Source of the DNA: Enterococcus durans NBRC 100479 = LMG 10746 | Lineage (GTDB): Bacteria; Bacillota; Bacilli; Lactobacillales; Enterococcaceae | DNA length: 57,196 nt | Direction of reading: 5' to 3' | Assembly (NCBI RefSeq): GCF_001544215.1 | Contig: NZ_BCQB01000016.1 | Location: 1 to 57,196 of the forward strand | Part shown: positions 17,652-27,348 of the stretch, piece after piece | How the letters are laid out: the number at the start of each line of letters is the position of its first letter | Position numbering within the stretch: the stretch's first letter is position 1 | The notes under the pieces: generated by a model | What the model saw: only the letters and a program-made list of their open reading frames with translations | Told to the model about the DNA's origin: nothing | The model's database searches: none | Translations under genes and position numbers: made by a program

Positions 17652-18308
17652 TTACTCGCTCTCTTCTGTCCCATGTAAAGAAGCATCCGAATGGAGAAAA
17701 TAGATCAATGTTTGTAATTCATTTGTCAGATCAACGTTTTGGATCAAAACATCAGTTGGTGCATTCAACCGTGCTGATGTAAAGTTCAAAATCCCTTTGA
17801 TTCCAGCCTCCGTTAAACGATTGACCACATCTTGAGCTCTTTCAGCGGGAATCGTCAAGATAGCTACTTCTATTTGTTGGATCTTGATTTGTTCTGACAT
17901 ATCTTCCATTGGATAAACTGGGATGCCATCTACGATTCGTCCAACGATATCTTCATTGACGTCAAAAGCACAGCTCACACGGATACTATTACTTTGATGG
18001 AATTTATATTTCAAAAGTGCACTTCCTAAGTTACCGACTCCGATCAATGCAACATTCGTTAACTGATCGTCATTTAAGGTCTTTGCAAAGAAATGCATTA
18101 AATCTTCAACATCGTAGCCATACCCGCGTTTTCCCAATTCCCCAAAATAGGAAAAGTCGCGACGAATCGTTGCGCTGTCGACTTGTACGGCCTCGCTTAA
18201 TTCAGTTGATGACACTTTTTTCTTACCAGCGTTATTTAGAATTCTTAAATACCGGTAATACAAAGGCAAGCGCTTAGCTGTTGCCTTTGGGATGATATGA
18301 TCTTTCAC
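17652..18308 (-). CDS. rex: Redox-sensing transcriptional repressor Rex
   Basis: 218-aa dimeric repressor that leaves DNA when NADH binds. N-terminal winged helix (about residues 1-80, with [20 protein letters not shown]) and a Rossmann domain with [12 protein letters not shown] near residue 90. GTG start with GGGGG 7 nt upstream. Divergent from the ABC-F gene, as in Bacillus where rex and ydiF are neighbours. A strong Rex operator is found in this window ahead of the frd gene at 42 kb. Confidence 0.95.
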   Translation of the reverse strand: MKDHIIPKATAKRLPLYYRYLRILNNAGKKKVSSTELSEAVQVDSATIRRDFSYFGELGKRGYGYDVEDLMHFFAKTLNDDQLTNVALIGVGNLGSALLKYKFHQSNSIRVSCAFDVNEDIVGRIVDGIPVYPMEDMSEQIKIQQIEVAILTIPAERAQDVVNRLTEAGIKGILNFTSARLNAPTDVLIQNVDLTNELQTLIYFLHSDASLHGTEESE

Positions 18309-18530
18309 TTAATTACCCCCACTATTTTTTAAGTTTACTTTGATTTATCCATCATAGCAGTATATATAGGAAAAAATCAATTCCATTGCTTACATATTGT
18401 GAAATTTTATTCTTTGTTCATTTTCTTATCATTTCTTGGAACCTCGCAGTATAAAAGAATTTGTGGTAGACTACTAGATGAAAACGAGATTTCATTCTTA
18501 GTGAATTCACAAAGTAGAAAAGAGGATTCC

Positions 18531-20468
18531 ATGATACTATTACAAGCCAATCAGATTGCTCGCCATTTTGGTGCGGAGATTTTATTTGAAAATATCCATC
18601 TTGAAATCAGCACAAACGCTAGAATTGCCTTAGTTGGTAGAAATGGTGCTGGAAAATCGACCTTGTTAAAAATCCTTGCTGGTATAGAAAGCCCAGATGA
18701 AGGAACAATTGCTAAAAATAAAGCCGCTACTCTAGGCTATCTTGCCCAAGATACCGGTTTAGATTCCACAGAAACTGTCTGGAATGAGATGCTAAAAGCC
18801 TTCGACAGTGTTTGTAAAATGGAAAACAGAATGCGTGAACTAGAACTTTTCATCAGCGAAGGTACGCCTGATACCCCTGCTTACGAATCATTTTTGAAAG
18901 AGTATGACAAATTACAGCATGATTTTTCGGATAAAAATGGGTATGGTTATGAAAACGAGATACGCTCAGTCTTACACGGCTTTAAATTTGATCCCTCTTT
19001 TTATGATCAAACAATCGATACCTTATCCGGTGGTCAACGTACTCGGCTTGCATTAGCCAGAATGCTATTACAACACCCAGATATTTTGATTCTGGATGAA
19101 CCAACCAACCATTTAGATATTGAAACACTTTCTTGGTTGGAAAGTTATCTGCAAAGTTATACTGGGGCACTGCTAATTGTTTCCCATGACCGCTATTTCT
19201 TGGACAAAGTCGTCACAGAAGTCTATGAACTAAGTCGCAAAAAAATGCGGCATTATAAAGGCAATTATTCCAAATACCTTGATGTAAAAGCAGAACAACT
19301 AGCTACGGAATGGAAAGCTTATGAGAAACAACAAACCGAGATCCAAAAACTCGAAGACTTTGTTGCACGTAACTTAGTCCGTGCTTCTACCACTAAACGC
19401 GCGCAAAGTCGTAGAAAAGCATTAGAAAAGATGGATCGCTTGGATCGCCCACAAGGAGACGAAAAACAAGCACATTTTCTTTTTAGTGCCGCTAAACCTT
19501 CTGGAAATGTTGTTTTACAAGTTGAAGATGCCGCAATCGGTTACGATGGCGAAATCTTATCTGAACCAATCAATTTAGATATTCGTCGACAAGAAGCGAT
19601 TGCGTTAGTCGGACCGAATGGAATCGGGAAATCAACGTTGTTAAAATCGATCATCCATCAACTACCATTTATCCGAGGAAAAGAACATTTAGGAACAAAT
19701 GTCACAATCGGTTACTATGATCAAGGACAAGCGGAACTTCATACCAATAAAACGATCCTAGCTGAGTTATGGGATGAACATCCAACAACTCCAGAAAAAG
19801 AGATCCGCAGTGTATTAGGCGCATTCTTGTTCTCTGGGGAAGATGTCGAAAAAACAATCCCTCTTTTAAGTGGTGGAGAAAAAGCCAGAGTAGCATTAGC
19901 AAAACTAGCCATGAATCAAGAAAACTTTTTGATCTTAGATGAACCAACCAACCATTTAGATATCGATAACAAAGAAGTTCTGGAAAATGCACTGATCGAT
20001 TATGATGGCACACTATTATTCGTTTCACATGACCGCTATTTCATTAATCGTATCGCCACAAAAGTCATCGAACTTTCTGAGAATGGCAGTAAAATGTATT
20101 TAGGTGATTACGATTATTACTTAGAAAAGAAACAAGAGGAAGAAGAAATTGCGGAATTATTAGCAGAAAAAACACCAGCAGCCGTCGAGGTCAATTCAAA
20201 CAAAAAAAATTATTTCCAAAGCAAAGAACAGCAAAAACTGATTCGTAGCTTGCAACGGAAAGTCACTCAGGTAGAAGAACAGTTGACTAAATTAGATGAG
20301 GAACTAGCTGATCTCGAAAAACAAATGATTTTACCGGAAAATTTGGATGATCATGTACGACTGAATGAATTGAACCAGGCATTAGAAGAAGCAAGAAAAA
20401 CACAAGAAGCAAAACTTTCAGAATGGGAAGATCTAAGCATCGAACTGGAAGAATATGAAAATGAGTGA
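18531..20468 (+). CDS. ydiF: ABC-F family ATPase (YdiF-like)
   Basis: Soluble protein with two ABC ATPase domains and no membrane part; ABC-F proteins act on ribosomes. 645 aa. Domain 1: GRNGAGKSTLLK, LSGGQRTRLALA, LILDEPTNHLD. An inter-domain linker follows (about residues 230-310), then domain 2: GPNGIGKSTLLK, LSGGEKARVALA, LILDEPTNHLD. A C-terminal coiled coil rich in Glu/Lys ends the protein. The ATG at 18531 (MILLQANQIA) follows GAGG. Not obviously one of the antibiotic-protection members; the neighbourhood with rex fits YdiF. Confidence 0.9.
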   Translation: MILLQANQIARHFGAEILFENIHLEISTNARIALVGRNGAGKSTLLKILAGIESPDEGTIAKNKAATLGYLAQDTGLDSTETVWNEMLKAFDSVCKMENRMRELELFISEGTPDTPAYESFLKEYDKLQHDFSDKNGYGYENEIRSVLHGFKFDPSFYDQTIDTLSGGQRTRLALARMLLQHPDILILDEPTNHLDIETLSWLESYLQSYTGALLIVSHDRYFLDKVVTEVYELSRKKMRHYKGNYSKYLDVKAEQLATEWKAYEKQQTEIQKLEDFVARNLVRASTTKRAQSRRKALEKMDRLDRPQGDEKQAHFLFSAAKPSGNVVLQVEDAAIGYDGEILSEPINLDIRRQEAIALVGPNGIGKSTLLKSIIHQLPFIRGKEHLGTNVTIGYYDQGQAELHTNKTILAELWDEHPTTPEKEIRSVLGAFLFSGEDVEKTIPLLSGGEKARVALAKLAMNQENFLILDEPTNHLDIDNKEVLENALIDYDGTLLFVSHDRYFINRIATKVIELSENGSKMYLGDYDYYLEKKQEEEEIAELLAEKTPAAVEVNSNKKNYFQSKEQQKLIRSLQRKVTQVEEQLTKLDEELADLEKQMILPENLDDHVRLNELNQALEEARKTQEAKLSEWEDLSIELEEYENE

Positions 20469-20471
20469 GCG

Positions 20472-20513
20472 AAACTACACAGATCGCTGTTAGCGGCTTG
20501 TGTAGTTTTTTTG
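20472..20513 (+). terminator. Terminator after the ABC-F gene
   Basis: AACTACACA...TTGTGTAGTT with an inner CGCTGTTAGCG stem and a run of seven T residues right after the stop codon. Confidence 0.85.
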
Positions 20514-20690
20514 TTTTTTCTTTTTTCGTTTTGCTCTCATTTCACCTTTAGAAAAGAACAATAATGACTTTCTTACTTTTTATTTTCTCTCTTTTTAACA
20601 TAATGAGCTACTACTAAGTGTATCCGGCACAATTTTTTGCTGTTTCACTTATAAAATAGTACTATCAGTATAGAAAAGGAGAGGATGTTG

Positions 20691-22304
20691 ATGAAATTTG
20701 TAGTAATTGGCGGAGTGGCCGGCGGACCTTCTTTTGCTACTCGTTTACGCCGCTTAAATGAAGAACATGAAATCGTAATCTATGAACGGGGAAAACATAT
20801 TTCCTATGCAAGTTGTGCATTACCCTATTATCTGGGAAATATCATTGAAAACCGCGATACATTGATCGAACGTACTCCAGAAATCTTAAAGGTCAAGAAT
20901 AATATCGACGTTTTGACAGAACATGAAATAACCGCAATCGATCCTGAAAAGAAATAATTAACCGTAAAAGATTTGCAAACGGATCAAGAGTCTGTAACTA
21001 ATTATGATAAATTGATCATTTCTGCAGGTGCTCGTCCCTATTTTCCTGATATCACAGGTGTGGCAGAGGCAACAAATAGTTTTGTGTTACGAAGTGTCAC
21101 TGATGCCGATCGCATCAAAACATTTATCCAAACACATGACCCTAAAAATGTTTTGGTTCTAGGTGCTGGCGTCATGGGACTAGAATTAGCAGAAAATTTC
21201 CATCATTTAGGAATGGACGTAACATTAGTTGATCATTTGCCTCAAGTAGCGTATCCCTATGATGAAGAAATTGCTGATTTGATCTATGACAAGTTGGTGG
21301 AAAATAACTTGAAGGTTCAGTTAAATACTGAAATCAAAGAAATCCGCCGAAATGGCCAAGAAGTATTACTTTCTGACGGTTCAACGTTGGAAACGGATAT
21401 GATCGTATTTGCAGTCGGTGTGACACCAAATAACGAAGTAATCAAAACTGCTGGTATTTCGTTATCTGATACAGGACAGATTATTGTGAACGATCAATTG
21501 GAAACCAATATTTCTGATATTTATGCGATTGGTGACATCATCGAAACAACAAGCGTTGTGACTGGTCAACCAATAGCAAGCATGCTCTCCAGTGCTGCAA
21601 ACCGCCAAGGACATTTATTAGCTGACATCTTGAATGGTACACCAATGCGTTATCGCGGCTATGTTGGCGCAGGGGTTGCAAAAATTTTTGATTATACCGC
21701 AAGCTATACAGGAATGACTGAACATGCCTTAAAAAATGCAGGAATCACTAACTATAAATCAATTTTTATTACTCCATTTGATCATGCCTATTTTTATCCC
21801 GGAGCGACTCGCCTTAATCTAAAAATCATTTTTGATGCTGATTCCGGAAAAATACTTGGCGGACAAGCGGTTGGTGAAAAAGGCGTTGATAAACGAATGG
21901 GAGAATTATCGGTCGCAATTACCGGTAACCTAACAGTCTTTGATTTACCTGATCTAGAACTACCCTACTCACCCCCATACTCAACAACTAGAGATCCACT
22001 AAACATTGCTGGTTATGTGGCCATCAATCAATTGACGAATGTCATTGACACGATCAAGGTAGAAGATATTTCAGAAGAAGATTTAGCCCATGCTTTCTTC
22101 TTAGATATTCGTGAACCAAACAAAGCTCCTTCTGGAAGTATTCCTGCTACTAAAAACATCCCAATGAACGAACTACGTGATCGAATTGCTGAGATTCCTA
22201 AAGACCGACCAGTTTATATCACGTTCCGCAAAGGATTGAATACCTATACTTCTGCCAGAATCTTAGCTGGCTTCGGTATCCATGCTGTCTTGATCGAGGA
22301 ATAA
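20691..22304 (+). pseudogene. CoA-disulfide reductase-like flavoprotein with C-terminal rhodanese domain, broken by in-frame TAA
   Basis: FAD/NAD(P)-dependent disulfide reductase of the CoADR/NADH oxidase group. FAD motif IGGVAGGPSFATR, single active-site Cys42 in SYASCALPYY, NAD motif VLVLGAGVMGLELAE, FAD contact DIYAIGDIIE, dimer domain, then a rhodanese-like domain (last ~95 residues) with LDIREPNK. A TAA at 20955-20957 (after DPEKK) interrupts the frame, and the frame continues without shift into LTVKDLQTD. One base change (for example CAA to TAA) explains it. The rhodanese loop reads ITFRKGLN, so its usual cysteine is also missing. SD AGGAGAGG precedes the ATG at 20691. Confidence 0.85.
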
Positions 22305-22714
22305 AAAAAGAACCGCGGTGGGATAGCCGCGGCCTAGGAGTTTATTTTTACTTGAGGAGTAAAAATGAAAAAGCTCTATAGGGTTACTTGTTGGTATGTC
22401 TGTAGAATATAGTAAAAAAGTGAAGAATTATCAATGAATCTTTGCCTTTTTCTTGGCATAAAACTTAAGAAAATATAAACACTGATACAAAAAATTATGT
22501 AACGTTCTTTATATAACCCCTTGGTCAAAAAAGTAGTTTTTTGACCAAGGGGTTATTTATAGCTAGTTCACCGTATGTTGTTGTATAGAGAAACGTTACA
22601 CCTAGCATAAAGTGCCTCTCATCTCCTTACAAAATCAATTTTAAACTTGAATTCATCGATCATACTTCGATAGTGAAAAAAACATTTCGTTGATTCATTT
22701 ACCTCTCTTTATCA
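22305..22714. other. Intergenic region between convergent genes; 20-bp perfect hairpin
   Basis: Apart from a CCGCGG...CCGCGG stem right after the flavoprotein stop and the strong hairpin at 22513-22556, no gene, promoter or repeat was recognised. Confidence 0.5.
22513..22556. terminator. Bidirectional terminator hairpin
   Basis: A perfect 20-bp inverted repeat (ATAACCCCTTGGTCAAAAAA and its complement) around a GTAG loop, between two convergent genes. It can end transcripts from both sides. Confidence 0.75.
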
Positions 22715-23722
22715 TCATCGAGAAAAAACATACCATTTTCTTGCTTTCTGGATGTTCTTTTGGCGCACTTTTGTTTCGTTTTTTGCTTTATTTTGTATAA
22801 GCTGAATGATCTTTTTCTCTTGACTCTCTCCAGCATCTTTTTTATGTATTTCCTTCAAATCATTTTGTGGTATTTTATTTTTTAATCTAGCCGTAACGAT
22901 TGGTGGTAATGGCTGGCTGGTTTCGTCTAATGGAGATACACCCTGTACATTCTCTGAATAAGCCTCCCATTTCTTTATCGTTTCATGTATATTAGCAAAA
23001 TTTATCCTTGTTTTATCCTTATTCAAAATTGCTGTACTTTTTGATACAGGCTGACTATTGCTAGTCGTCATAGTTGGTCGCCCATCTAGGATACCCTCTG
23101 AACAAGTCTCCCATTTTTCTGCTGTCTCATGCTTGTTAGCGAATTTTACAACATTTTTTTCATCTCTCAAGATAGCTGTATCTATTTGATAGTGTCGATA
23201 AGCAATTCGTCCAATGACTTCATCAAATGCTTTTTCATTTAGTAATGGGTTTGCAATTTCATTTGCCATACACATCTGGAAAATTCTTTCTCTGACCGTT
23301 AGTGTTTGCTCTAATGCTTCGATGACTTCCTTGTTTCCAATTTTCTTGATAGCCTCTTTTTCAATAGCGATCCAGTAATATTCATACTCAGCTAATGAAA
23401 GAATGCCACGGCAATACTCTTTCATTTTGTTACGAAATTCTTCTGGCGCAACTTTGGAGAAATCTTCTCCTAAGCGATCGGCATATTGACTATTTTGGTT
23501 TAAACGACTTATCACTTCTTCTGGAGTAAATAGTACGTTAGATTTTCCTGTTTCAGCAAAATAGGTCTGCTCTAAACGTCCAAGATTTTTAACGACTTCC
23601 TGTTCTAAATGAAATTTTTTTATTTGGTCATTCGTTTCAAGTATTTGTAATGACTTCTTTCCCTCATGCTGCTTAATACTAAATTTTTTTCTAAACCATT
23701 CTTTGACACCTATACGAATCAC
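22715..23722 (-). CDS. Hypothetical protein with an internal duplication
   Basis: 335 aa, charged, no signal peptide and no membrane segment; probably cytoplasmic. No known domain recognised. The middle holds two tandem repeats of about 50 residues: TAILRDEKNVVKFANKHET...KWETCSE (about residues 185-235) and TAILNKDKTRINFANIHET...KWEAYSE (about 236-282), each followed by a Ser/Pro/Thr-rich linker. The C-terminus is rich in Lys and Gln. The start is uncertain: GTG at 23722 lies very close to GAGG. Convergent with the broken flavoprotein gene. Confidence 0.6.
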   Translation of the reverse strand: MIRIGVKEWFRKKFSIKQHEGKKSLQILETNDQIKKFHLEQEVVKNLGRLEQTYFAETGKSNVLFTPEEVISRLNQNSQYADRLGEDFSKVAPEEFRNKMKEYCRGILSLAEYEYYWIAIEKEAIKKIGNKEVIEALEQTLTVRERIFQMCMANEIANPLLNEKAFDEVIGRIAYRHYQIDTAILRDEKNVVKFANKHETAEKWETCSEGILDGRPTMTTSNSQPVSKSTAILNKDKTRINFANIHETIKKWEAYSENVQGVSPLDETSQPLPPIVTARLKNKIPQNDLKEIHKKDAGESQEKKIIQLIQNKAKNETKVRQKNIQKARKWYVFSR

Positions 23723-23825
23723 ATCCTCACTTCAATAAGATACATAAATTATACGAACCATCTTACTTTTGTACAGGTCGATTTATCCTTATTTACCCTC
23801 AGAAAATGAAAAACAACATAAAAAT

Positions 23826-23996
23826 AGAGCGTGGGACAAAACTAAAAATCAGTTTTGCCACAGACTCTAACTCCGAATAAACGGTGGGAGCAGAAGTAAC
23901 TCCTTCGGAAATAAGCCGAAATTCACAAAAATTTGAAAAGCAATTTTCGTTAATTTCTTCTTATTTCTCGGAGTTAAACACTTCTGTCCCAACCTC
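23826..23996. repeat. Intergenic repeat family A, reference copy
   Basis: Hairpin AGAGCGTGGGACAAAA...TTTTGCCACAGACTCT followed by CTCCGAATAA...CGGTGGGAGCAGAAG, AATAAGCCGAAATTCAC, TTCTTATTTCTCGGAG and CTTCTGTCCCAACCTC. The CTCCGA...TCGGAG arms enclose the central part. Clear match to 14228-14396 and, in part, to 43141-43312, 53715-53835 and 56177-56217. No coding potential. Confidence 0.75.
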
Positions 23997-24016
23997 TTCT
24001 TCTAACACTTGAATTA

Positions 24017-25153
24017 TTACTTGTCTTGCCAAACTTCGGTCGCGATTTTTTGTAATAATTCGATTTTTTTCCACTGTTCTTCTTCCGTTAAACGATTTCC
24101 TTCTTCTGTGGATGCAAAGCCACATTGCGGGCTAATACTTAAATTCTCTAACGGCACATACTGTTGTGCCTCTTCAATACGCTTCTTGATTTCACTAGGA
24201 TCTTCTAATTCTGGAAATTTAGAAGTGACCAGTCCCAACACAACTTTACTCTTCTTATCCGTCCAATAACGTAGTGGAGAAAAATCACCAGCTCGGTCAG
24301 AGTCATATTCCAAAAAGAAGCCATCATAATTTGTTGCAAATAAATTTTTAGCAATCGGTTCATAGCCACCAGAAAAAAGCCATGATGAAGCATGATTTCC
24401 TCGACAAATATGTGTTGTCACTGTCAAATCTTCTGGTTTATCCGCCAATGCCCCATTGATGATCGTTGTACAGATTTCAGCAACTTCCTCAGGATCGATC
24501 CCTTTTGCTTCAAGTGAGTCACGTTTTGTTTTATCCGCTAAAAAGGCCCAATTCGTGTCATCAAATTGTAAATAGCGACAACCTCTATCATAAAATGCTT
24601 GGACAGCATCCTGATAAGTTTTAGATAAATCAGCGTAAAATTCTGTTAAGTCAGGATAGACTTCTTTGATTTTAGAAGTACCATCATTTGATAAAAGTTC
24701 TTGACGTAAAATCATTGTTGGACTAGGAATCGTTGCTTTTGCTACAGATGTACCATCTGTTTCTACAACTTCTTTTAAAAAGGTAAAATCATCTAAGAAA
24801 GGATGGTTCGGATCAAAAGAGATTTTATCTGCTACACGGATATTGTACGAAGGCGCTGCTTTCCCGTGGAATTTTTGATTATAGCCTGTTTCTGGTACAT
24901 AGCCTTCGATACCATTCAAGCCTTCTAGAAAATCAATATGCCAAAAACCTCGACGAAACTCTCCATCGGTGATTCCCTTTAATCCAACTGCCTTTTGGCT
25001 CGCTACTAATTTTTTTATTTCTTCATTTTCGATTTCACGAAGTTCTTCTTTGGTAGTTGTTCCTTCCTTCACTCTTTGTCTTGCTTCTTTGATTGATTTA
25101 GGACGTAGAAAACTACCTACGTGATCGACTGTAAATGGAATTGTTTGATTCAT
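24017..25153 (-). CDS. Cobalamin-independent methionine synthase-like protein (YxjG/YxjH type)
   Basis: 378 aa, corresponding to the C-terminal catalytic half of MetE only. Zinc-ligand motifs THICRGN and SPQCGFAS are present, as is the entry motif DHVGSFLRP. Such proteins transfer a methyl group to homocysteine or a related thiol to make methionine; the donor for the short form is not certain. The ATG at 25153 follows AAAGGAG by 8 nt. Expression is controlled by the methionine T-box just upstream, so it responds to uncharged tRNA-Met. Confidence 0.88.
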   Translation of the reverse strand: MNQTIPFTVDHVGSFLRPKSIKEARQRVKEGTTTKEELREIENEEIKKLVASQKAVGLKGITDGEFRRGFWHIDFLEGLNGIEGYVPETGYNQKFHGKAAPSYNIRVADKISFDPNHPFLDDFTFLKEVVETDGTSVAKATIPSPTMILRQELLSNDGTSKIKEVYPDLTEFYADLSKTYQDAVQAFYDRGCRYLQFDDTNWAFLADKTKRDSLEAKGIDPEEVAEICTTIINGALADKPEDLTVTTHICRGNHASSWLFSGGYEPIAKNLFATNYDGFFLEYDSDRAGDFSPLRYWTDKKSKVVLGLVTSKFPELEDPSEIKKRIEEAQQYVPLENLSISPQCGFASTEEGNRLTEEEQWKKIELLQKIATEVWQDK

Positions 25154-25177
25154 ATTCGACACTCCTTTGAATTTTAT

Positions 25178-25449
25178 AAAAAAAAGCCCTTTTACTAGTA
25201 ATAAATACTAGTAAAAGGACGATTATGCTCGTGGTACCACCTTTATTTAGAAAGATTTCTCTTTCCCTTCACCTGACCATTTGATCAGTGGTCTCGTTAA
25301 CGGGAGACTTCTTCGTTTTTGCCTACATATCGGCAAAAATCCTAAAAGGTCATTTTCACTAATCTTTTATTTAGCTTCTCCCACCAAACGAAGCCTCTCT
25401 TAAAATAACTTGATTACTTACTTTCCTTCTCAACGGATGTTATTTGATT
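25178..25449 (-). promoter_or_regulatory. T-box riboswitch, methionine specifier
   Basis: Leader of about 270 nt on the minus strand. The T-box core GGTGGTACCACG lies at 25230-25241, followed by a terminator hairpin CCTTTTACTAGTA/TACTAGTAAAAGG (25188-25218) and a T-run (25178-25185). Stem I carries an AGTAA motif and the specifier region GTGAAAATGACC, giving ATG followed by A, i.e. methionine, which agrees with the gene downstream. Together with the promoter this accounts for most of the 25154-25566 gap. Confidence 0.88.
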
Positions 25450-25455
25450 GATATC

Positions 25456-25483
25456 AGGATAACATTTTTCAGAAAAATGTCAA
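25456..25483 (-). promoter_or_regulatory. Promoter of the T-box transcript
   Basis: Minus strand TTGACA (25478-25483), 16-bp spacer, TATCCT (25456-25461) with TG at the extended -10 position. Confidence 0.75.
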
Positions 25484-25566
25484 TTTTTTATAAAATAAAC
25501 TTTGACTATTTTCTGTTGTTTCTTGAATCAGCGCTCTTTTGCTCCAGTATCCTTCTTTATTATTTT

Positions 25567-26622
25567 TTATCTCACAGCTACTGCCATACCTGTAACATTA
25601 AATGCGTTCTCATAAGTAGAAGCATTGATCCATTTTGCCCCAAAAACAGGATCGACCACGTGATATGCGCCATCTCTAAAGCCGTCAACTAGAACCACAT
25701 GTCCGTTCCAGACTGCACGTCCCCAAGGCATTTGCTTAAATTGTGGAGAAGCGTAGTTATACGTGATCCAAGTAACAACTGGGTTGCCATTACGGATTTC
25801 ATTCTTGATGCCATTTGTGCCAGAACCTGTGATATTCACAGCATTTCCGCCTACGTTTTTCGCCCATTGCACAACTGGATCATCCATCATACCTTGATAC
25901 GTACCATTTACATTGTAGCGCCATTCACCTGAATACCCATGATTTGGATTACCATCTGAAGCTTTAGGCATCGAATTAACGAAACTTGTTAAGGATTGAT
26001 TGGTTGCGACTCCCTTATAGTGCAATCCTTCCAATAGTGATGCTCCTTCACATAACATCGTATCTCCTTGCCAAACTACTGGTACATTTAATACTTTATT
26101 ATTTGTTGGTGCTGGTGTTGGATTTGCCTGGCTATTCGGCATTGCATACCAACCAGTCCCTTCAATGTTCCAGCCTTGTCGAGAAATCACATTCTTTTCA
26201 TTTTGATCCAACGTATAATGGTGCCAATTCACTTGACGGTTATATAAACGAGTGACAGGAACACCATTTGCTCCATTGTAAGAATAAAAAGCAATTCCTT
26301 CATATGTCCAACCTGTATGACTGATTTGATCCCGCTCACCAGCGTTAGTTGTATAAAAATGTTCGCCGTTCGAACGATTGTACAAACGATACACCGGAGA
26401 CCCATTTTCTGGTGCTTGCCATGCCACACCTTCATACCGCCAACCATAACGTTTCAAGTTATCCCGTTCGCCAGTACTGCGCGTATACAAATGTTCGCCA
26501 CTATAAGGATTGTACACACGGTACATCGGAATAGAGCTATCCGCAAAAGTTGCTTGACCGATGACAAAACTACCAACCATCATTGCACCCAATACCAAAC
26601 CTTTCATTGCCATCTTTTTCAT
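25567..26622 (-). CDS. Secreted C39-like cysteine peptidase with DUF5648-type repeats
   Basis: 351 aa. Signal peptide (residues 1-27, cut after ATFA), then three repeats of about 47 residues starting YRVYNPYSGEHLYT, YRLYNRSNGEHFYT and TRLYNRQVNWHHYT, each ending GWxxEGxxW/F. After a Pro/Asn linker comes a papain-like C39-type domain: catalytic Cys in MLCEGASLLEG, His in NGHVVLVDGF, Asp in HVVDPVFG. Likely a wall- or surface-associated peptidase; substrate unknown. The promoter is TTGTTA-16 bp-TATACT at 26658-26685. It precedes the radical SAM island, but nothing ties it to it. Confidence 0.82.
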   Translation of the reverse strand: MKKMAMKGLVLGAMMVGSFVIGQATFADSSIPMYRVYNPYSGEHLYTRSTGERDNLKRYGWRYEGVAWQAPENGSPVYRLYNRSNGEHFYTTNAGERDQISHTGWTYEGIAFYSYNGANGVPVTRLYNRQVNWHHYTLDQNEKNVISRQGWNIEGTGWYAMPNSQANPTPAPTNNKVLNVPVVWQGDTMLCEGASLLEGLHYKGVATNQSLTSFVNSMPKASDGNPNHGYSGEWRYNVNGTYQGMMDDPVVQWAKNVGGNAVNITGSGTNGIKNEIRNGNPVVTWITYNYASPQFKQMPWGRAVWNGHVVLVDGFRDGAYHVVDPVFGAKWINASTYENAFNVTGMAVAVR

Positions 26623-26939
26623 TTTTCATCCTCTTTTCGCTGTAAATATATAGGACAAGTATAGCATGATAGAGGACACTAACAACTAAAAAATCATAAA
26701 AGAACATTTTTTAGTCACCTTTGCAAGGAAAGAGAATGGCTAAAGGTACAGTTACATGTGCCGATTATAATACGACTAGTTCCTGTAGACGAAAGTTTTT
26801 GATTCCTTAGAGGTATCTGATTTTTTATAGGACTTTGCGCTTATTTCCGATACAACTTGTTTAAAAATTCAATAAAAATAGATTTATCATGACTTTGTAC
26901 AAAACATAATCCTTTTACTTCATGATATATTTAGCTAAA
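26623..26939. other. Intergenic region, promoter only
   Basis: Contains the leftward promoter TTGTTA (26680-26685), 16-bp spacer, TATACT (26658-26663, preceded by TGC) for the peptidase gene. Nothing else convincing was seen; a 24-codon frame at 26736 on the plus strand has no support. Confidence 0.55.
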
Positions 26940-27329
26940 TTAAGCAAATGAGTTACTTTCAATTTCATTAAAACATTCCATCATTCTTTGTGTGAAATTT
27001 TGGTTACTATATCTACTAATAACCTTTAATACATTCTGTAAAACTGGTGAATGTAAGGTATATTCAGAAGAATGAACTGAGGGCATCACTACTACAAAAT
27101 TTGCTACAGCAGCCACTACACCTGCTGCCACAGCTTCAGCAACTATATAAAGATTTGTATAGTACCAACCAGCTCTAGAAATAGATGGTCCCACAGGTTC
27201 TAAAGGAACAATTATTTGAGCTTGTATAAGTAATTGTTGTATTATATCCATGTCTTCATTTTCACACGCAAGTTTAAATTCCGGATCATTGCTTAATCGA
27301 TTTAGTTTTTTAAATAAATTCATATCCAT
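26940..27329 (-). CDS. Putative precursor peptide of a radical SAM (RiPP-like) system
   Basis: 129 aa, no recognised family. The N-terminal ~45 residues are polar and acidic (LNRLSNDPEFKLACENEDM), resembling a leader of the Nif11 type. A glycine- and aromatic-containing stretch AGWYYTNLY (53-61) leads into a small-residue block AEAVAAGVVAAVANFVVV (64-81), unlike a normal globular protein. A polar tail follows. The ATG at 27329 has GGAG 8 nt before it, 19 nt after the stop of the radical SAM gene, so both lie on one transcript. That it is modified is inference from context; it could instead be a small membrane-active protein. Confidence 0.5.
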   Translation of the reverse strand: MDMNLFKKLNRLSNDPEFKLACENEDMDIIQQLLIQAQIIVPLEPVGPSISRAGWYYTNLYIVAEAVAAGVVAAVANFVVVMPSVHSSEYTLHSPVLQNVLKVISRYSNQNFTQRMMECFNEIESNSFA

Positions 27330-27348
27330 AATTATTACTCCATATCGT

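Noticed and set aside
18397-18415. TTGTGAAATTTTATTC in the rex/ABC-F gap as a Rex autoregulation site
   Set aside because: Only the left half matches the Rex operator; the right half is unlike TTTCACAA, so it was not listed as a feature.
26736-26810. 24-codon frame MAKGTVTCADYN... on the plus strand
   Set aside because: Purine-rich bases precede the ATG, but there is no promoter, no family likeness and no second copy; chance is the better explanation.
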